64,000 bases of DNA. It comes from Sphingobacteriaceae bacterium GW460-11-11-14-LB5. Its GTDB lineage: Bacteria; Bacteroidota; Bacteroidia; Sphingobacteriales; Sphingobacteriaceae. Below are positions 56,258 through 64,000 of this stretch, piece after piece. A program made the translations under genes and the position numbers. The notes beneath the pieces were generated by a model. It was given only the letters and a program-made list of their open reading frames with translations. It did no database searches and was not told the origin of the DNA. How positions within the stretch are numbered: position 1 is the stretch's first letter; each line of letters begins with the position of its first letter. The stretch is from positions 1,612,001 to 1,676,000 of the forward strand of contig CP021237.1 of NCBI GenBank assembly GCA_002151545.1, written 5' to 3'.

Positions 56258-57265
56258 ATGGCGGAAGCAGTAAATATTAAGCGGTTGGCTCAGGAGTTGA
56301 ATATTTCAATAGCAACCGTTTCTAAAGCACTTAATGACAGCTACGAGATTAGTTTAAAAACCAAGAACAGGGTATGGACTTTGGCTAAGGAACTAAATTA
56401 TACGCCCAATCCGGCAGCCAGCAACCTGCGGAGCCATAAAACGAAAACGGTAGCCGTGGTTATTCCCTGTGTAGCCAATAATTTTTTCTCACTGGCTATA
56501 AAAGGAATTGAGGAGATTGCCAGGCAATACGGTTATCATGTATTGATTTACCAAACCCATGAAAATATAGAAGCAGAAGTTGCCTTTACCAATAGCCTGT
56601 TAAATGGTCGTGTAGATGGCATTCTTACCTCAGTATCGAGCAGTGAATATAACAGCGAATATTATACTAATCTGGTGAAGAAAATTCCTTTGGTATTTTT
56701 CGATCGTGTTTATGAAAATCTGGATGCGGTAAAAGTAACCACCGATGATTACGAGATAGCTTTTCAGGCGACTGAACATTTAATTGAATGTGGCTGTACC
56801 AAAATTGCGTATTTATATGGATTGGAAAACCTTCCTGCGGGTAAAGCCCGGTTTGCCGGTTATCTCGATGCATTGAAAACACATGGGATAGATGCTGCGG
56901 AACAACTTGTTGTTAAATACCATGATGACGAAGAATTAAACCTGCAGCATATTAAGGAGTTGCTTGCGAAAGATAAACCAGATGCACTTTTTTCTTCCAT
57001 CGAAGAATTTATCATTCCTGCTTATTGCGCTTGCAGGGAATCAGATCTTAAAATTCCTGATGATGTTAAAATACTCAGTTTTTCGAACCTGAATACCGCC
57101 AGACTGCTGAGCCCTTCGCTTACTACAATTACACAGCCAGCGTTCGAAATCGGGCGTGAAGCGGCAAAATGCCTGTTCAAAATTCTCAATAATAAACAGC
57201 TTGATGATGAGCAGAATATCATCCTGAAATCGGTGCTGATCAAGCGCGAATCGACGGGTTGTTAA
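56258..57265 (+). CDS. LacI-family transcriptional regulator of PUL2
   Basis: 335 residues. The N-terminal HTH and hinge are IKRLAQELNISIATVSKALND (8-28) and NYTPNPAASNLRS. A periplasmic-binding-protein-like sensor domain (TVAVVIPCVANNFFSLAIKGIEEIARQYG on, about 64-330) follows. The ligand is unknown; inositol, glucuronate or galacturonate would fit the neighbours. Palindromic AAACGTTT-type sites near the genes on both sides are the probable operators, including one just downstream at 57300. Confidence 0.92.
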   Translation: MAEAVNIKRLAQELNISIATVSKALNDSYEISLKTKNRVWTLAKELNYTPNPAASNLRSHKTKTVAVVIPCVANNFFSLAIKGIEEIARQYGYHVLIYQTHENIEAEVAFTNSLLNGRVDGILTSVSSSEYNSEYYTNLVKKIPLVFFDRVYENLDAVKVTTDDYEIAFQATEHLIECGCTKIAYLYGLENLPAGKARFAGYLDALKTHGIDAAEQLVVKYHDDEELNLQHIKELLAKDKPDALFSSIEEFIIPAYCACRESDLKIPDDVKILSFSNLNTARLLSPSLTTITQPAFEIGREAAKCLFKILNNKQLDDEQNIILKSVLIKRESTGC

Positions 57266-57299
57266 TGAGGATAAATCGATGTTATTGCTGTCTGCTACG

Positions 57300-57316
57300 C
57301 GAAAACGTTTACGTAA
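57300..57316 (+). promoter_or_regulatory. LacI-type operator before the symporter gene
   Basis: CGAAAACGTTTACGTAA contains the perfect palindrome AAACGTTT (57303-57310) and an overlapping TTTACGTAA shared with the site before the inositol oxygenase gene. It lies 76 bases before the symporter start. Confidence 0.65.
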
Positions 57317-57391
57317 TTAAATAATCCAATTAAGCCGCCAACATTGGGATTTTTTCTGATTTTTAAAAAAAACCAAATATAAAAAACCCTT

Positions 57392-59020
57392 ATGAACCAC
57401 TTGTCTGCATTCGATTATGCTGTTTTTTTGATGTATTTTGTTATTGTTTCGGCTTACGGCTATTGGGTTTATCGGAGCAAGAAAAAAAAACGTACCGATA
57501 CCAAAGATTATTTTCTGGCAGAAGGTTCGCTCACCTGGTGGGCCATTGGTGCATCAATTATTGCTTCTAATATTTCTGCCGAACATTTTATTGGCATGTC
57601 GGGTTCGGGTTTTGCTATGGGCCTTGCCATTGCCAGTTACGAATGGATGGCCGCCGCTACGCTCATTATTGTAGCCATATTCTTTCTGCCCATTTACATC
57701 AAGAATAAAATTTACACGATGCCGCAGTTTCTGTCTAACCGCTATAATAATACGGTAAGTACGCTAATGGCTGTTTTTTGGCTGCTCGTTTATGTGTTTG
57801 TAAACTTAACTTCCATTTTCTTTCTTGGTGCTATTGCCATCGAAACCATTACGGGCGTTCCTTTTAATATCTGCATCATTTTTCTGGCCATTTTTTCTGC
57901 CATTATTACTTTGGGAGGGATGAAGGTAATTGGTTATACCGATGTAATACAGGTTTTTGTTTTAGTGGCAGGCGGACTGATTACCTGTTATATGGCGCTT
58001 AAACTGGTGTCCGAAAAATTAGATGCCCCCAGTGTTTTAGCCTCACTTCCTTTATTACGCAGTGAAGCATCCGATCATTTTCATATGATATTTTCGAAAG
58101 GAGATAAATTTTATAATGAACTGCCCGGTATTGCGGTGCTGGTAGGTGGTTTGTGGATCAATAATTTAAATTACTGGGGCTGTAACCAATACATTGTTCA
58201 AAGGGCGTTGGGCGCTGATTTAAAAACCGGACGTAACGGATTAATATTTGCGGCATTTTTGAAATTACTCATTCCGGTAATTGTGGTTATCCCGGGTATT
58301 GCGGCCTATGTACTTTATCAACGTGGTTATTTCCATTCCGAAATGCTCGATGCTGCGGGAGTGGTTAAACCCGATCATGCTTATCCGGTACTGATGAACT
58401 TATTGCCTGCAGGGATAAAAGGACTGGCTTTTGCTGCGCTTACTGCCGCTATTGTAGCCTCTCTTGCCGGAAAATGTAATAGCATAGCCACCATTTTTAC
58501 ACTCGATATTTATAAAAAGTTTATCAAACCCGAAGCTTCAGAAACGCGCCTGGTTTCAGTTGGCCGCTGGTCTGTGGTTATTGCATCATTAATTGCGATC
58601 ATCATTGCTCCCGCATTGCGTAGTTTCGATCAGGTTTATCAGTTTATTCAGGAATATGTCGGCTTTATTTCGCCGGGTGTTTTTGCTATCTTTTTACTCG
58701 GCTTTTTCTGGAAGAAAACCACTTCGCGTGCGGCACTTACCGCTGCATTATTAACCATTCCCTTATCTACATTATTTAAATTCCTGCCTGCAGTTACCAA
58801 TGGAGCTATCGCACCGATTCCTTTCTTAAACAGAATGTCGTGGGTGTTTATGATTATCATAGGATTAATGATTGTGGTAACCTTAACCGATCCGAAAAGT
58901 AAAGATAACCCGCAGGGACTTGAAATTGACAGCAGCATGTTTAAGGTTACTCCTGCATTTACCATTGCCTCAGTGATGATCTGTGGTATCCTTGCCGCAC
59001 TTTATACTGTTTTTTGGTAA
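57392..59020 (+). CDS. Sodium/solute symporter (SSS family)
   Basis: 542 residues with about 14 membrane helices. Family marks: DYFLAEGSLTWWAIGASIIASNISAEHFIGMSGSGFA (about 39-75) and, later, LAFAALTAAIVASLAGKCNSIATIFTLDIYK. The SSS family couples sodium to uptake of sugars, inositol or sugar acids across the inner membrane; SGLT-type members for hexoses and myo-inositol share this form. In PUL2 it would import the monomer released in the periplasm. Confidence 0.93.
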   Translation: MNHLSAFDYAVFLMYFVIVSAYGYWVYRSKKKKRTDTKDYFLAEGSLTWWAIGASIIASNISAEHFIGMSGSGFAMGLAIASYEWMAAATLIIVAIFFLPIYIKNKIYTMPQFLSNRYNNTVSTLMAVFWLLVYVFVNLTSIFFLGAIAIETITGVPFNICIIFLAIFSAIITLGGMKVIGYTDVIQVFVLVAGGLITCYMALKLVSEKLDAPSVLASLPLLRSEASDHFHMIFSKGDKFYNELPGIAVLVGGLWINNLNYWGCNQYIVQRALGADLKTGRNGLIFAAFLKLLIPVIVVIPGIAAYVLYQRGYFHSEMLDAAGVVKPDHAYPVLMNLLPAGIKGLAFAALTAAIVASLAGKCNSIATIFTLDIYKKFIKPEASETRLVSVGRWSVVIASLIAIIIAPALRSFDQVYQFIQEYVGFISPGVFAIFLLGFFWKKTTSRAALTAALLTIPLSTLFKFLPAVTNGAIAPIPFLNRMSWVFMIIIGLMIVVTLTDPKSKDNPQGLEIDSSMFKVTPAFTIASVMICGILAALYTVFW

Positions 59021-59065
59021 GCAAAGCTTTAAATAGCTGATTTATTTATTTTTAACGAATTGATC

Positions 59066-60484
59066 ATGAAGATTAAAACCTTATCCTTTTTGGCATTGCT
59101 GATTTCTTTTAGCGCAGTGGCTCAAAATAAATTATACAACATTAAAACCTATGGTGCGGTTGGCGATGGCAAAACCAACGATGCCGTTGCTATTCAGAAA
59201 ACCATTGATGCCTGTTCAGCAGCTGGCGGTGGACAGGTAATTGTACCCGCTGGTCATGTATTTTTAACCGGTCCTTTTAACTTAAAATCCTTCGTTAATT
59301 TAAGGGTGGAAGGTGGCGCTAAACTCCTGGCTAGTCCAGATGAAAAACTGTATACCCAAAGCGCTTTTAGAGAAAATAAAGGCGAAGGTACCATCTGGAT
59401 CGGCGGAGAAAAGCTCGAACAGGTGAGCATTAGCGGAACAGGTGTAATTGATGGAAATGGGATTTCCTTTATGGGGGAGGAGCTTAACGACTCGTATGTA
59501 TTAAAACCTTTCAATATTGTTGATCCGCGACCGCATTTGCTTACTCTGATCGGCTGTAATAAACTGAATATAGAGGGGGTAACTTTTCAGAATTCAGCCT
59601 ACTGGACGGTTCATTTAGTGGGTTGCAATGATGTCTCGATATCAAATATCACCTTGCTGAACAGCATTAAGATCCGTAACAGCGATGGCATTGATCTGGA
59701 TCACAGTAAAAATGTGAGAATTACGAACTGTTTTATCGAATCGGGTGATGATTGTATCTGCTTGAAAAACAGGCGGGAGTTTGAAGAATATGGTGCCTGC
59801 GAAAACATCGTGATCAGCAACTGCACCATGACTTCCAGCTCATGCGCCATCAAAATAGGTTCTGAAAATATGGACCGGATTAGCAATGTGCTCATCAATA
59901 ATTGTAATATCAGGAAGAGCAACCGCGGCATTGGCATTCAAAACCGCGATGAGGGTACAGTAGATAATGTGATTTTCTCCAACCTCTTTATCGAATCGAA
60001 GCTTTTTTCGGATGTATGGTGGGGCAAGGCAGAGCCGATTTACATTACGGCTTACCCCAGGGCAAGCAGCAACAATAAAGATGCCGGTTGGCGTTTGCCA
60101 AAAGGACAAAGCAAGGGCAGGGTTGGGGCGGTTAAAAATATTTATTTCAGTAATATCCGGTGTACCGGAGAAAGCGGTGTGTACATCAGTGGCGAAAGTC
60201 CAGATAAAATTTCCGGGATCTACTTTGATCAGGTTACTGTTTATCTCGATAAAACAACAAAGCAAGAAGGCGGCGTATACGATCGTAGGCCAAGCAATGT
60301 GGAGGGACTGGTTAAAAGTGCAATTGCAGGGTTTCATTTCGAAAATACCGGATACATCAGCCTACTGAACAGCAATGTGGTATGGGGTGTAAATAAACCC
60401 GGCTATGCCGGAAAAGCCCTGGAACAAAAGAATGTAAGTCAGCTCAAAACAGTGAACTTTAGCGAAAGTACCGCAGATAAATAA
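59066..60484 (+). CDS. GH28 polygalacturonase-like glycoside hydrolase
   Basis: 472 residues from the ATG at 59066, where the signal peptide starts (MKIKTLSFLALLISFSAVAQ); a TTG six bases earlier is ignored. The N-terminal YNIKTYGAVGDGKTNDAVAIQKTIDAC is the pectate-lyase-fold entry seen in GH28. The catalytic block is NSDGIDLDHSKN near 205 and ESGDDCICLKN near 226. The usual GHG histidine motif is replaced by SSSCAIKIGSE, as in exo-acting or non-canonical members. Periplasmic cleavage of galacturonic-acid-containing glycans is likely. It starts 45 bases after the symporter. Confidence 0.9.
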   Translation: MKIKTLSFLALLISFSAVAQNKLYNIKTYGAVGDGKTNDAVAIQKTIDACSAAGGGQVIVPAGHVFLTGPFNLKSFVNLRVEGGAKLLASPDEKLYTQSAFRENKGEGTIWIGGEKLEQVSISGTGVIDGNGISFMGEELNDSYVLKPFNIVDPRPHLLTLIGCNKLNIEGVTFQNSAYWTVHLVGCNDVSISNITLLNSIKIRNSDGIDLDHSKNVRITNCFIESGDDCICLKNRREFEEYGACENIVISNCTMTSSSCAIKIGSENMDRISNVLINNCNIRKSNRGIGIQNRDEGTVDNVIFSNLFIESKLFSDVWWGKAEPIYITAYPRASSNNKDAGWRLPKGQSKGRVGAVKNIYFSNIRCTGESGVYISGESPDKISGIYFDQVTVYLDKTTKQEGGVYDRRPSNVEGLVKSAIAGFHFENTGYISLLNSNVVWGVNKPGYAGKALEQKNVSQLKTVNFSESTADK

Positions 60485-60575
60485 TTAAGGGTTCCCCTAA
60501 GCATTAAACCTTTGGCTGTACTTCGGTTAGTCAAGCCCTGCTATGCCCTCAAGTGTCTGTTTAAGGCTTTTCTAC

Positions 60576-60588
60576 TTAAACGTTTACG
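60576..60588. promoter_or_regulatory. LacI-type operator downstream of GH28
   Basis: TTAAACGTTTACG holds the 10-bp palindrome TAAACGTTTA (60577-60586). It matches the two other PUL2 sites but lies beyond the last PUL2 gene, 120 bases before a hypothetical gene. Confidence 0.5.
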
Positions 60589-60707
60589 CAAATAAATACG
60601 TCTAAATCCAATTAAAGGCCTGCTTTTTTTAACAACTTCGCTATACCATAATTACTACGGAGGCAATAAGCCGGAAAATAGTAACACTGGTGAGCGGAAA
60701 GGAATAT

Positions 60708-61055
60708 ATGTTAAAAACGATAAACGTATTGGTTGATTTACCCGATTTTGGTATTGTAGAATTACCGCTGGTTTATGTTATGGAAGGCGATAAGACAGGC
60801 GTTTGTTTAGTAAACTGTAAGGTGATGTTGAGTGCCGAAAATCAGCCCGAATGGCTATTAACAACCGCTTTTAATATTGTTTATACCCACGCTGAGGCGG
60901 ATAACGCAAACATTGTTTCGGTAAGTACCGGTAACGGAACCACAAACCGCTATCATGAAATTATGCTGAGCATTGTATCGTCATACATTAAGCTCAAAGA
61001 AGATCGCATTGATTCAAATCAGTCCTTAACAACGACTTCAAGTGTAGTTGAATAA
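60708..61055 (+). CDS. Small protein of unknown function
   Basis: 115 residues from the ATG at 60708, which has AAAGGAA just upstream; a GTG 18 bases earlier is in frame but has no such site. Mixed alpha/beta composition (LKTINVLVDLPDFGIVELPLVYVMEGDKTGVCLVNCKV in parts), no signal peptide or membrane helix. No family recognised. Convergent with an HTH gene whose stop is one base away. Confidence 0.65.
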   Translation: MLKTINVLVDLPDFGIVELPLVYVMEGDKTGVCLVNCKVMLSAENQPEWLLTTAFNIVYTHAEADNANIVSVSTGNGTTNRYHEIMLSIVSSYIKLKEDRIDSNQSLTTTSSVVE

Positions 61056-61056
61056 G

Positions 61057-61338
61057 TTATTGTAATTCAGGCTGCTGTTCTCTTTGTGTAATTTCAGTCA
61101 TTGCAACAGCGATTTCGTTAAGGGTTTTGACGCTGAAAACATGTCTGCCGGTTAACCACCTTTTGATTTCATCAGGATTAATATCCAGTATAGTCGCAAG
61201 ATCGTTTTCTGTTGAACTCTTTTCTGCAAGTATGTCTCTGGTTTTATGGGCAACTTCCAGGTTTAGCTGCGTGAGTTGCTCAATTGCAGGATTTCCGGTT
61301 TCTTCCAGCCAGATCGAAACAAAATCGTTTTCTTCCAT
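61057..61338 (-). CDS. HTH (XRE-like) domain protein
   Basis: 93 residues. The C-terminal half (STENDLATILDINPDEIKRWLTGRHVFSVKTLNEIAVAM, about 42-82) has the pattern of an XRE-type helix-turn-helix with DI..DEIKRWLTG as the recognition part. The N-terminal half is a short helical part. Such proteins are often antitoxins or small regulators, but no toxin gene adjoins; the neighbour at 60708 faces it tail to tail. Confidence 0.75.
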   Translation of the reverse strand: MEENDFVSIWLEETGNPAIEQLTQLNLEVAHKTRDILAEKSSTENDLATILDINPDEIKRWLTGRHVFSVKTLNEIAVAMTEITQREQQPELQ

Positions 61339-61605
61339 TTTATTCTTTTTTTACGGTTTAGAACAACAATGTACTTAACCATCAACTGTTCATTTGGGCG
61401 GCAAATTTAGTGATTAGCCCCATTATTGCAAACCAGAATTAAAAGAAAAGCAATCAGCCGGTGATTAGTCTGCCTGTAGGTTTAATTTAATGGTTGATTG
61501 TGCTTATCTTAGTGCAGTTGACTAAATTTGATCTTATATGCACTTAAAAGCTGCTTTTTGATTATTCTTCAACCTTACTCATATTCCAATTAGATCAAAT
61601 TACAA

Positions 61606-61929
61606 ATGGCATCAGACCAGAAATTCGTAGACTTTATAATAGATCAGATAGATTATTCCGAACAGGTTAGCTATAAAAAAATGTTTGGCGAATACGGCTT
61701 GTATTTTGATGGTAAGTTGTTTGCCCTGGTGTGCGACAATAAGCTGTTTATCAAACCAACTTTATCTGGAAAGGCCTATATAAAAGATGTGGTGGAAGCA
61801 CCGCCTTATCCCGGCGCAAAAAATCAGTTTCTAATCGAAGCACAATTAGAAGATCGCGATTGGCTGAAAAAACTGGTAAGCATCACTGTAGCCGAACTGC
61901 CTGAACCCAAACCCAAAAAAAAGAAATAA
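61606..61929 (+). CDS. TfoX/Sxy N-terminal domain protein
   Basis: 107 residues. SYKKMFGEYGLYFDGKLFALVCDNKLFIKPT (about 21-51) is the TfoX_N signature. The basic KPKKKK tail is unusual. TfoX acts in competence in gamma-proteobacteria; single-domain relatives in Bacteroidota have unknown roles. The ATG at 61606 is the first start in frame. Monocistronic. Confidence 0.85.
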   Translation: MASDQKFVDFIIDQIDYSEQVSYKKMFGEYGLYFDGKLFALVCDNKLFIKPTLSGKAYIKDVVEAPPYPGAKNQFLIEAQLEDRDWLKKLVSITVAELPEPKPKKKK

Positions 61930-62074
61930 GAATAGAATTTTGCTTGATTATAAGTAGACGATTTCTCAAAGATGGCATAAGAAAACCGTATAACCTGGTT
62001 GATGTATTAGGTATGATGGAAGTATTTTTTGACAAGTCAGGAAAATCTCTATTTTTATTCCCTGAATCAAACCA

Positions 62075-64000
62075 ATGACAAACCGACTGCCCAAACCTAT
62101 ACTCATCTTCAGTGTGCTGCTGCATTTAAGCTTCTTATGCTTGATGAAACCGGTATTTGGACAGCTTTCCTTCGATCACCTATCGGTAAACAACGGGTTG
62201 TCGCAAAGTACAGTGCTTTCCATTTGTAAAGATAGCCGTGGTTATATGTGGTTTGGTACACGCGATTGTTTGAACAGATATGATGGGAAGAGTGTTAAGA
62301 TTTACCGCACAGATCCAGACAATCCAGCCTCTATCAGTACCGAAGATTATATTTATGCCTTGGAGGAAGACCGGCAAAAAAATCTCTGGATAGGAACACA
62401 AAACGGTCTAAACCGTTACATTCCCGAAAAAGATGCTTTTGAAAGGATTGCTTTTGATCCAAAAAATGCCAACAGCATTAGCGATAAGATTATTCTTTCT
62501 ATCTACGCCGATAGGAGCGGAAAAGTATGGTTTGGTACAAACCAGGGCCTAAGCATGCTCGAGAATGGGAGCTCCCGAAAATTTAAAAAGATCTACCAAA
62601 AAGACGGTCTTGCCGGAAACTCGGTGTACACTATTTTTGAAGATAGTAAGGGGAATATCTGGGTGGGTACCACCACAGGCCTGAGCCGGTTATCGTTCAA
62701 GGAGGGTAAATATCATATCCAGTCCTTTTATCATCGGGCAGGAGATCCCGGTAGTATCAGCGGCAATTCCATCCGCACTATTGCAGAAGATGGAAAAGGA
62801 CGGATCTGGATTGGGTCAGAATCTGAAGGTTTAAATCTTTTTCTTCCTCAATCGCATTCATTTAAAAGGTTTAGGTACAGTGCACTACAGCCAAATGCTT
62901 TAAGTAACGATATTGTCCGGAAAATTATGCCCGATGGAAAGGGTAATTTATGGATAGCCACCATGAATGGCCTCAACATTCTTGATACGCAAACCCTGGG
63001 TTTTACTTCCTATAAACATGACGCCGATAACCGGAAAAGTTTAAGTGATAACTCTATTAAAGAGATTTTTCAGGATGATCAGGGATCCATTTGGATAGGG
63101 ACGATGTTTGGTGGGGTAAATGTAGCCCATCGCAATACAATTCCATTTACCGTATTCAAATACAGTAAGTACCGTAACAGCATCAGTAGCGATATTAGTA
63201 GTGTAATAGCGGCTGATAATGATCAGAATTTATGGATCGGAACAGAGGGGCAGGGATTGAATTTCTACAATGTTAAAACCGGACTATTCAAAAAATATAT
63301 AAACGATCCCCGCGATCCGGGCAGCCTTAGCAATAACACCATAAAAGCTATTTTTAATGATCGTAAGGGCCGGATATGGATCGGACTTTACCAAGGCGGA
63401 TTAGAACTTTTTATTCCCTCAACAGGTAAATTTAAGCATTATCCGCCCGGCAGAAACGGATTGAGTCAGGGTTACCTCAGCAGCATTAGTGAAGACGACC
63501 AGGGAAGGTTATTGCTGGGTACTTCTTCCAAAGGACTGAATATCTTCGACCCTGAAAAAGAAAGTTTCCAGCTCATTGATGATCAACCTGGTCATGGCTT
63601 AAAACTAAGCAGCAGTTATATCAGGTTTGCTTATCAGGATACCAAAAAGAATCTTTGGGTGGGTACACCAAGAGGTTTGAACTTTTTACCACCCGGAGCA
63701 AATCATTTTAGCGTTTTTTCTAGGGATGATAAAACTAAAGGAAGTCTTAAATCCAGTCAGATTACCTGTTTATGGGAAGATCGCCTGGGACACATCTGGG
63801 TGGGTACCATGCGAGGAGGACTAAGTTTATATCATCCCGACTCCAAATCGTTTAGCACTTATACCAGGGCCCAGGGGCTGGCCAGCGACAATATCATCGA
63901 TGTTTTAGACGATAATGATGGAAATCTGTGGATCAGTACTGATAGAGGACTTAGTAAGTTCGATTATAAGCGTGGTGTATTTAAAAATTACAATACTGGA
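62075..64000 (+). CDS. Two-component sensor with Reg_prop propeller (3' truncated)
   Basis: The frame opens at the ATG at 62075 and stays open for 642 codons to the end of the window, so it is partial. A signal peptide (RLPKPILIFSVLLHLSLLCL...VFGQ) leads to about a dozen Reg_prop beta-propeller repeats with the pattern SI..D..G.MWFGT..GLNRYD (for example YMWFGTRDCLNRYDG, NLWIGTQNGLNRY, VWFGTNQGLSML, IWVGTTTGLSRL). This is the periplasmic sensor half of Bacteroidota hybrid two-component systems, which normally continue into a YYY domain, a kinase and an AraC-type regulator. It may sense a glycan; its target could be a locus beyond the window. Confidence 0.92.
   Translation, partial: MTNRLPKPILIFSVLLHLSFLCLMKPVFGQLSFDHLSVNNGLSQSTVLSICKDSRGYMWFGTRDCLNRYDGKSVKIYRTDPDNPASISTEDYIYALEEDRQKNLWIGTQNGLNRYIPEKDAFERIAFDPKNANSISDKIILSIYADRSGKVWFGTNQGLSMLENGSSRKFKKIYQKDGLAGNSVYTIFEDSKGNIWVGTTTGLSRLSFKEGKYHIQSFYHRAGDPGSISGNSIRTIAEDGKGRIWIGSESEGLNLFLPQSHSFKRFRYSALQPNALSNDIVRKIMPDGKGNLWIATMNGLNILDTQTLGFTSYKHDADNRKSLSDNSIKEIFQDDQGSIWIGTMFGGVNVAHRNTIPFTVFKYSKYRNSISSDISSVIAADNDQNLWIGTEGQGLNFYNVKTGLFKKYINDPRDPGSLSNNTIKAIFNDRKGRIWIGLYQGGLELFIPSTGKFKHYPPGRNGLSQGYLSSISEDDQGRLLLGTSSKGLNIFDPEKESFQLIDDQPGHGLKLSSSYIRFAYQDTKKNLWVGTPRGLNFLPPGANHFSVFSRDDKTKGSLKSSQITCLWEDRLGHIWVGTMRGGLSLYHPDSKSFSTYTRAQGLASDNIIDVLDDNDGNLWISTDRGLSKFDYKRGVFKNYNTG

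Noticed and set aside
59840..60337. 165-codon minus-strand frame inside GH28
   Set aside because: Shadow of the hydrolase gene; composition is typical of antisense reading.
62029..62229. 66-codon plus-strand frame over the start of the Reg_prop sensor
   Set aside because: Overlaps the signal peptide of the sensor in another frame; the sensor frame has clear propeller motifs.

Overview
The window looks like a chromosomal segment of a Bacteroidota bacterium of the Sphingobacteriaceae, most likely Pedobacter or a close relative. The evidence is two SusC/SusD pairs, a type IX secretion (T9SS) surface-protein cluster, an ECF sigma/FecR pair, TAnnTTTG-type -7 promoter boxes, tRNAs without encoded CCA, and low to moderate GC. 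The genus is inferred from gene content, not from a marker gene.

Layout. 1-4191: the end of a large repetitive adhesin with a T9SS sorting domain, then a PorP/SprF protein and an OmpA/PD40 protein. 4610-9533: a Y-family polymerase, a short DnaE and a 2H phosphoesterase in one tight unit behind a palindrome that overlaps the promoter. 9811-11236: a DUF1905/YdeI protein and a GT2 polyprenol-phosphate sugar transferase, separated by intergenic repeats. 11859-16748: three tandem POT peptide transporters. 16849-18957: an unknown exported protein and a thiolase. 19439-20993: a three-gene SPFH / PH-like membrane protein / ribbon-helix-helix unit. 21112-23190: a 7TM-HD phosphohydrolase. 23270-23655: tRNA-Ser(GCT) and two identical tRNA-Pro(TGG).

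Directly after the tRNAs comes an accessory stretch: about 860 bp without a gene, an AAA ATPase/RloB pair (AbiL-like defence candidate), and an intact IS3-family element with inverted repeats, a TAT target duplication and a -1 frameshift heptamer. Next are a PAS histidine kinase, a lipoprotein, a methyltransferase and a Crp-family regulator.

33432-43183 is a polysaccharide utilisation locus (PUL1): ECF sigma, FecR anti-sigma, an STN-bearing SusC, SusD, a DUF1735/discoidin lipoprotein and a GH29 alpha-fucosidase, suggesting fucosylated glycans. 46239-60484 is a second locus (PUL2) with different wiring. On the minus strand it has inositol oxygenase, a SusC without STN, SusD, an HGSNAT-like acyltransferase and a GH92 mannosidase. 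On the plus strand it has a LacI regulator, an SSS symporter and a GH28 polygalacturonase. LacI-type AAACGTTT/TTTACGTAAA palindromes lie at three places around it. The GH92 gene carries an in-frame stop inside what reads as its signal peptide.

The window ends with small genes (a hypothetical, an HTH protein, a TfoX-like protein) and the start of a Reg_prop two-component sensor that runs off the edge. Points most worth a second look are the palindromic control site and unusual third gene of the polymerase cassette, inositol oxygenase inside a SusCD locus, the interrupted GH92 start, the AbiL-like pair next to duplicated tRNAs, and a structured intergenic element at 19254-19366.
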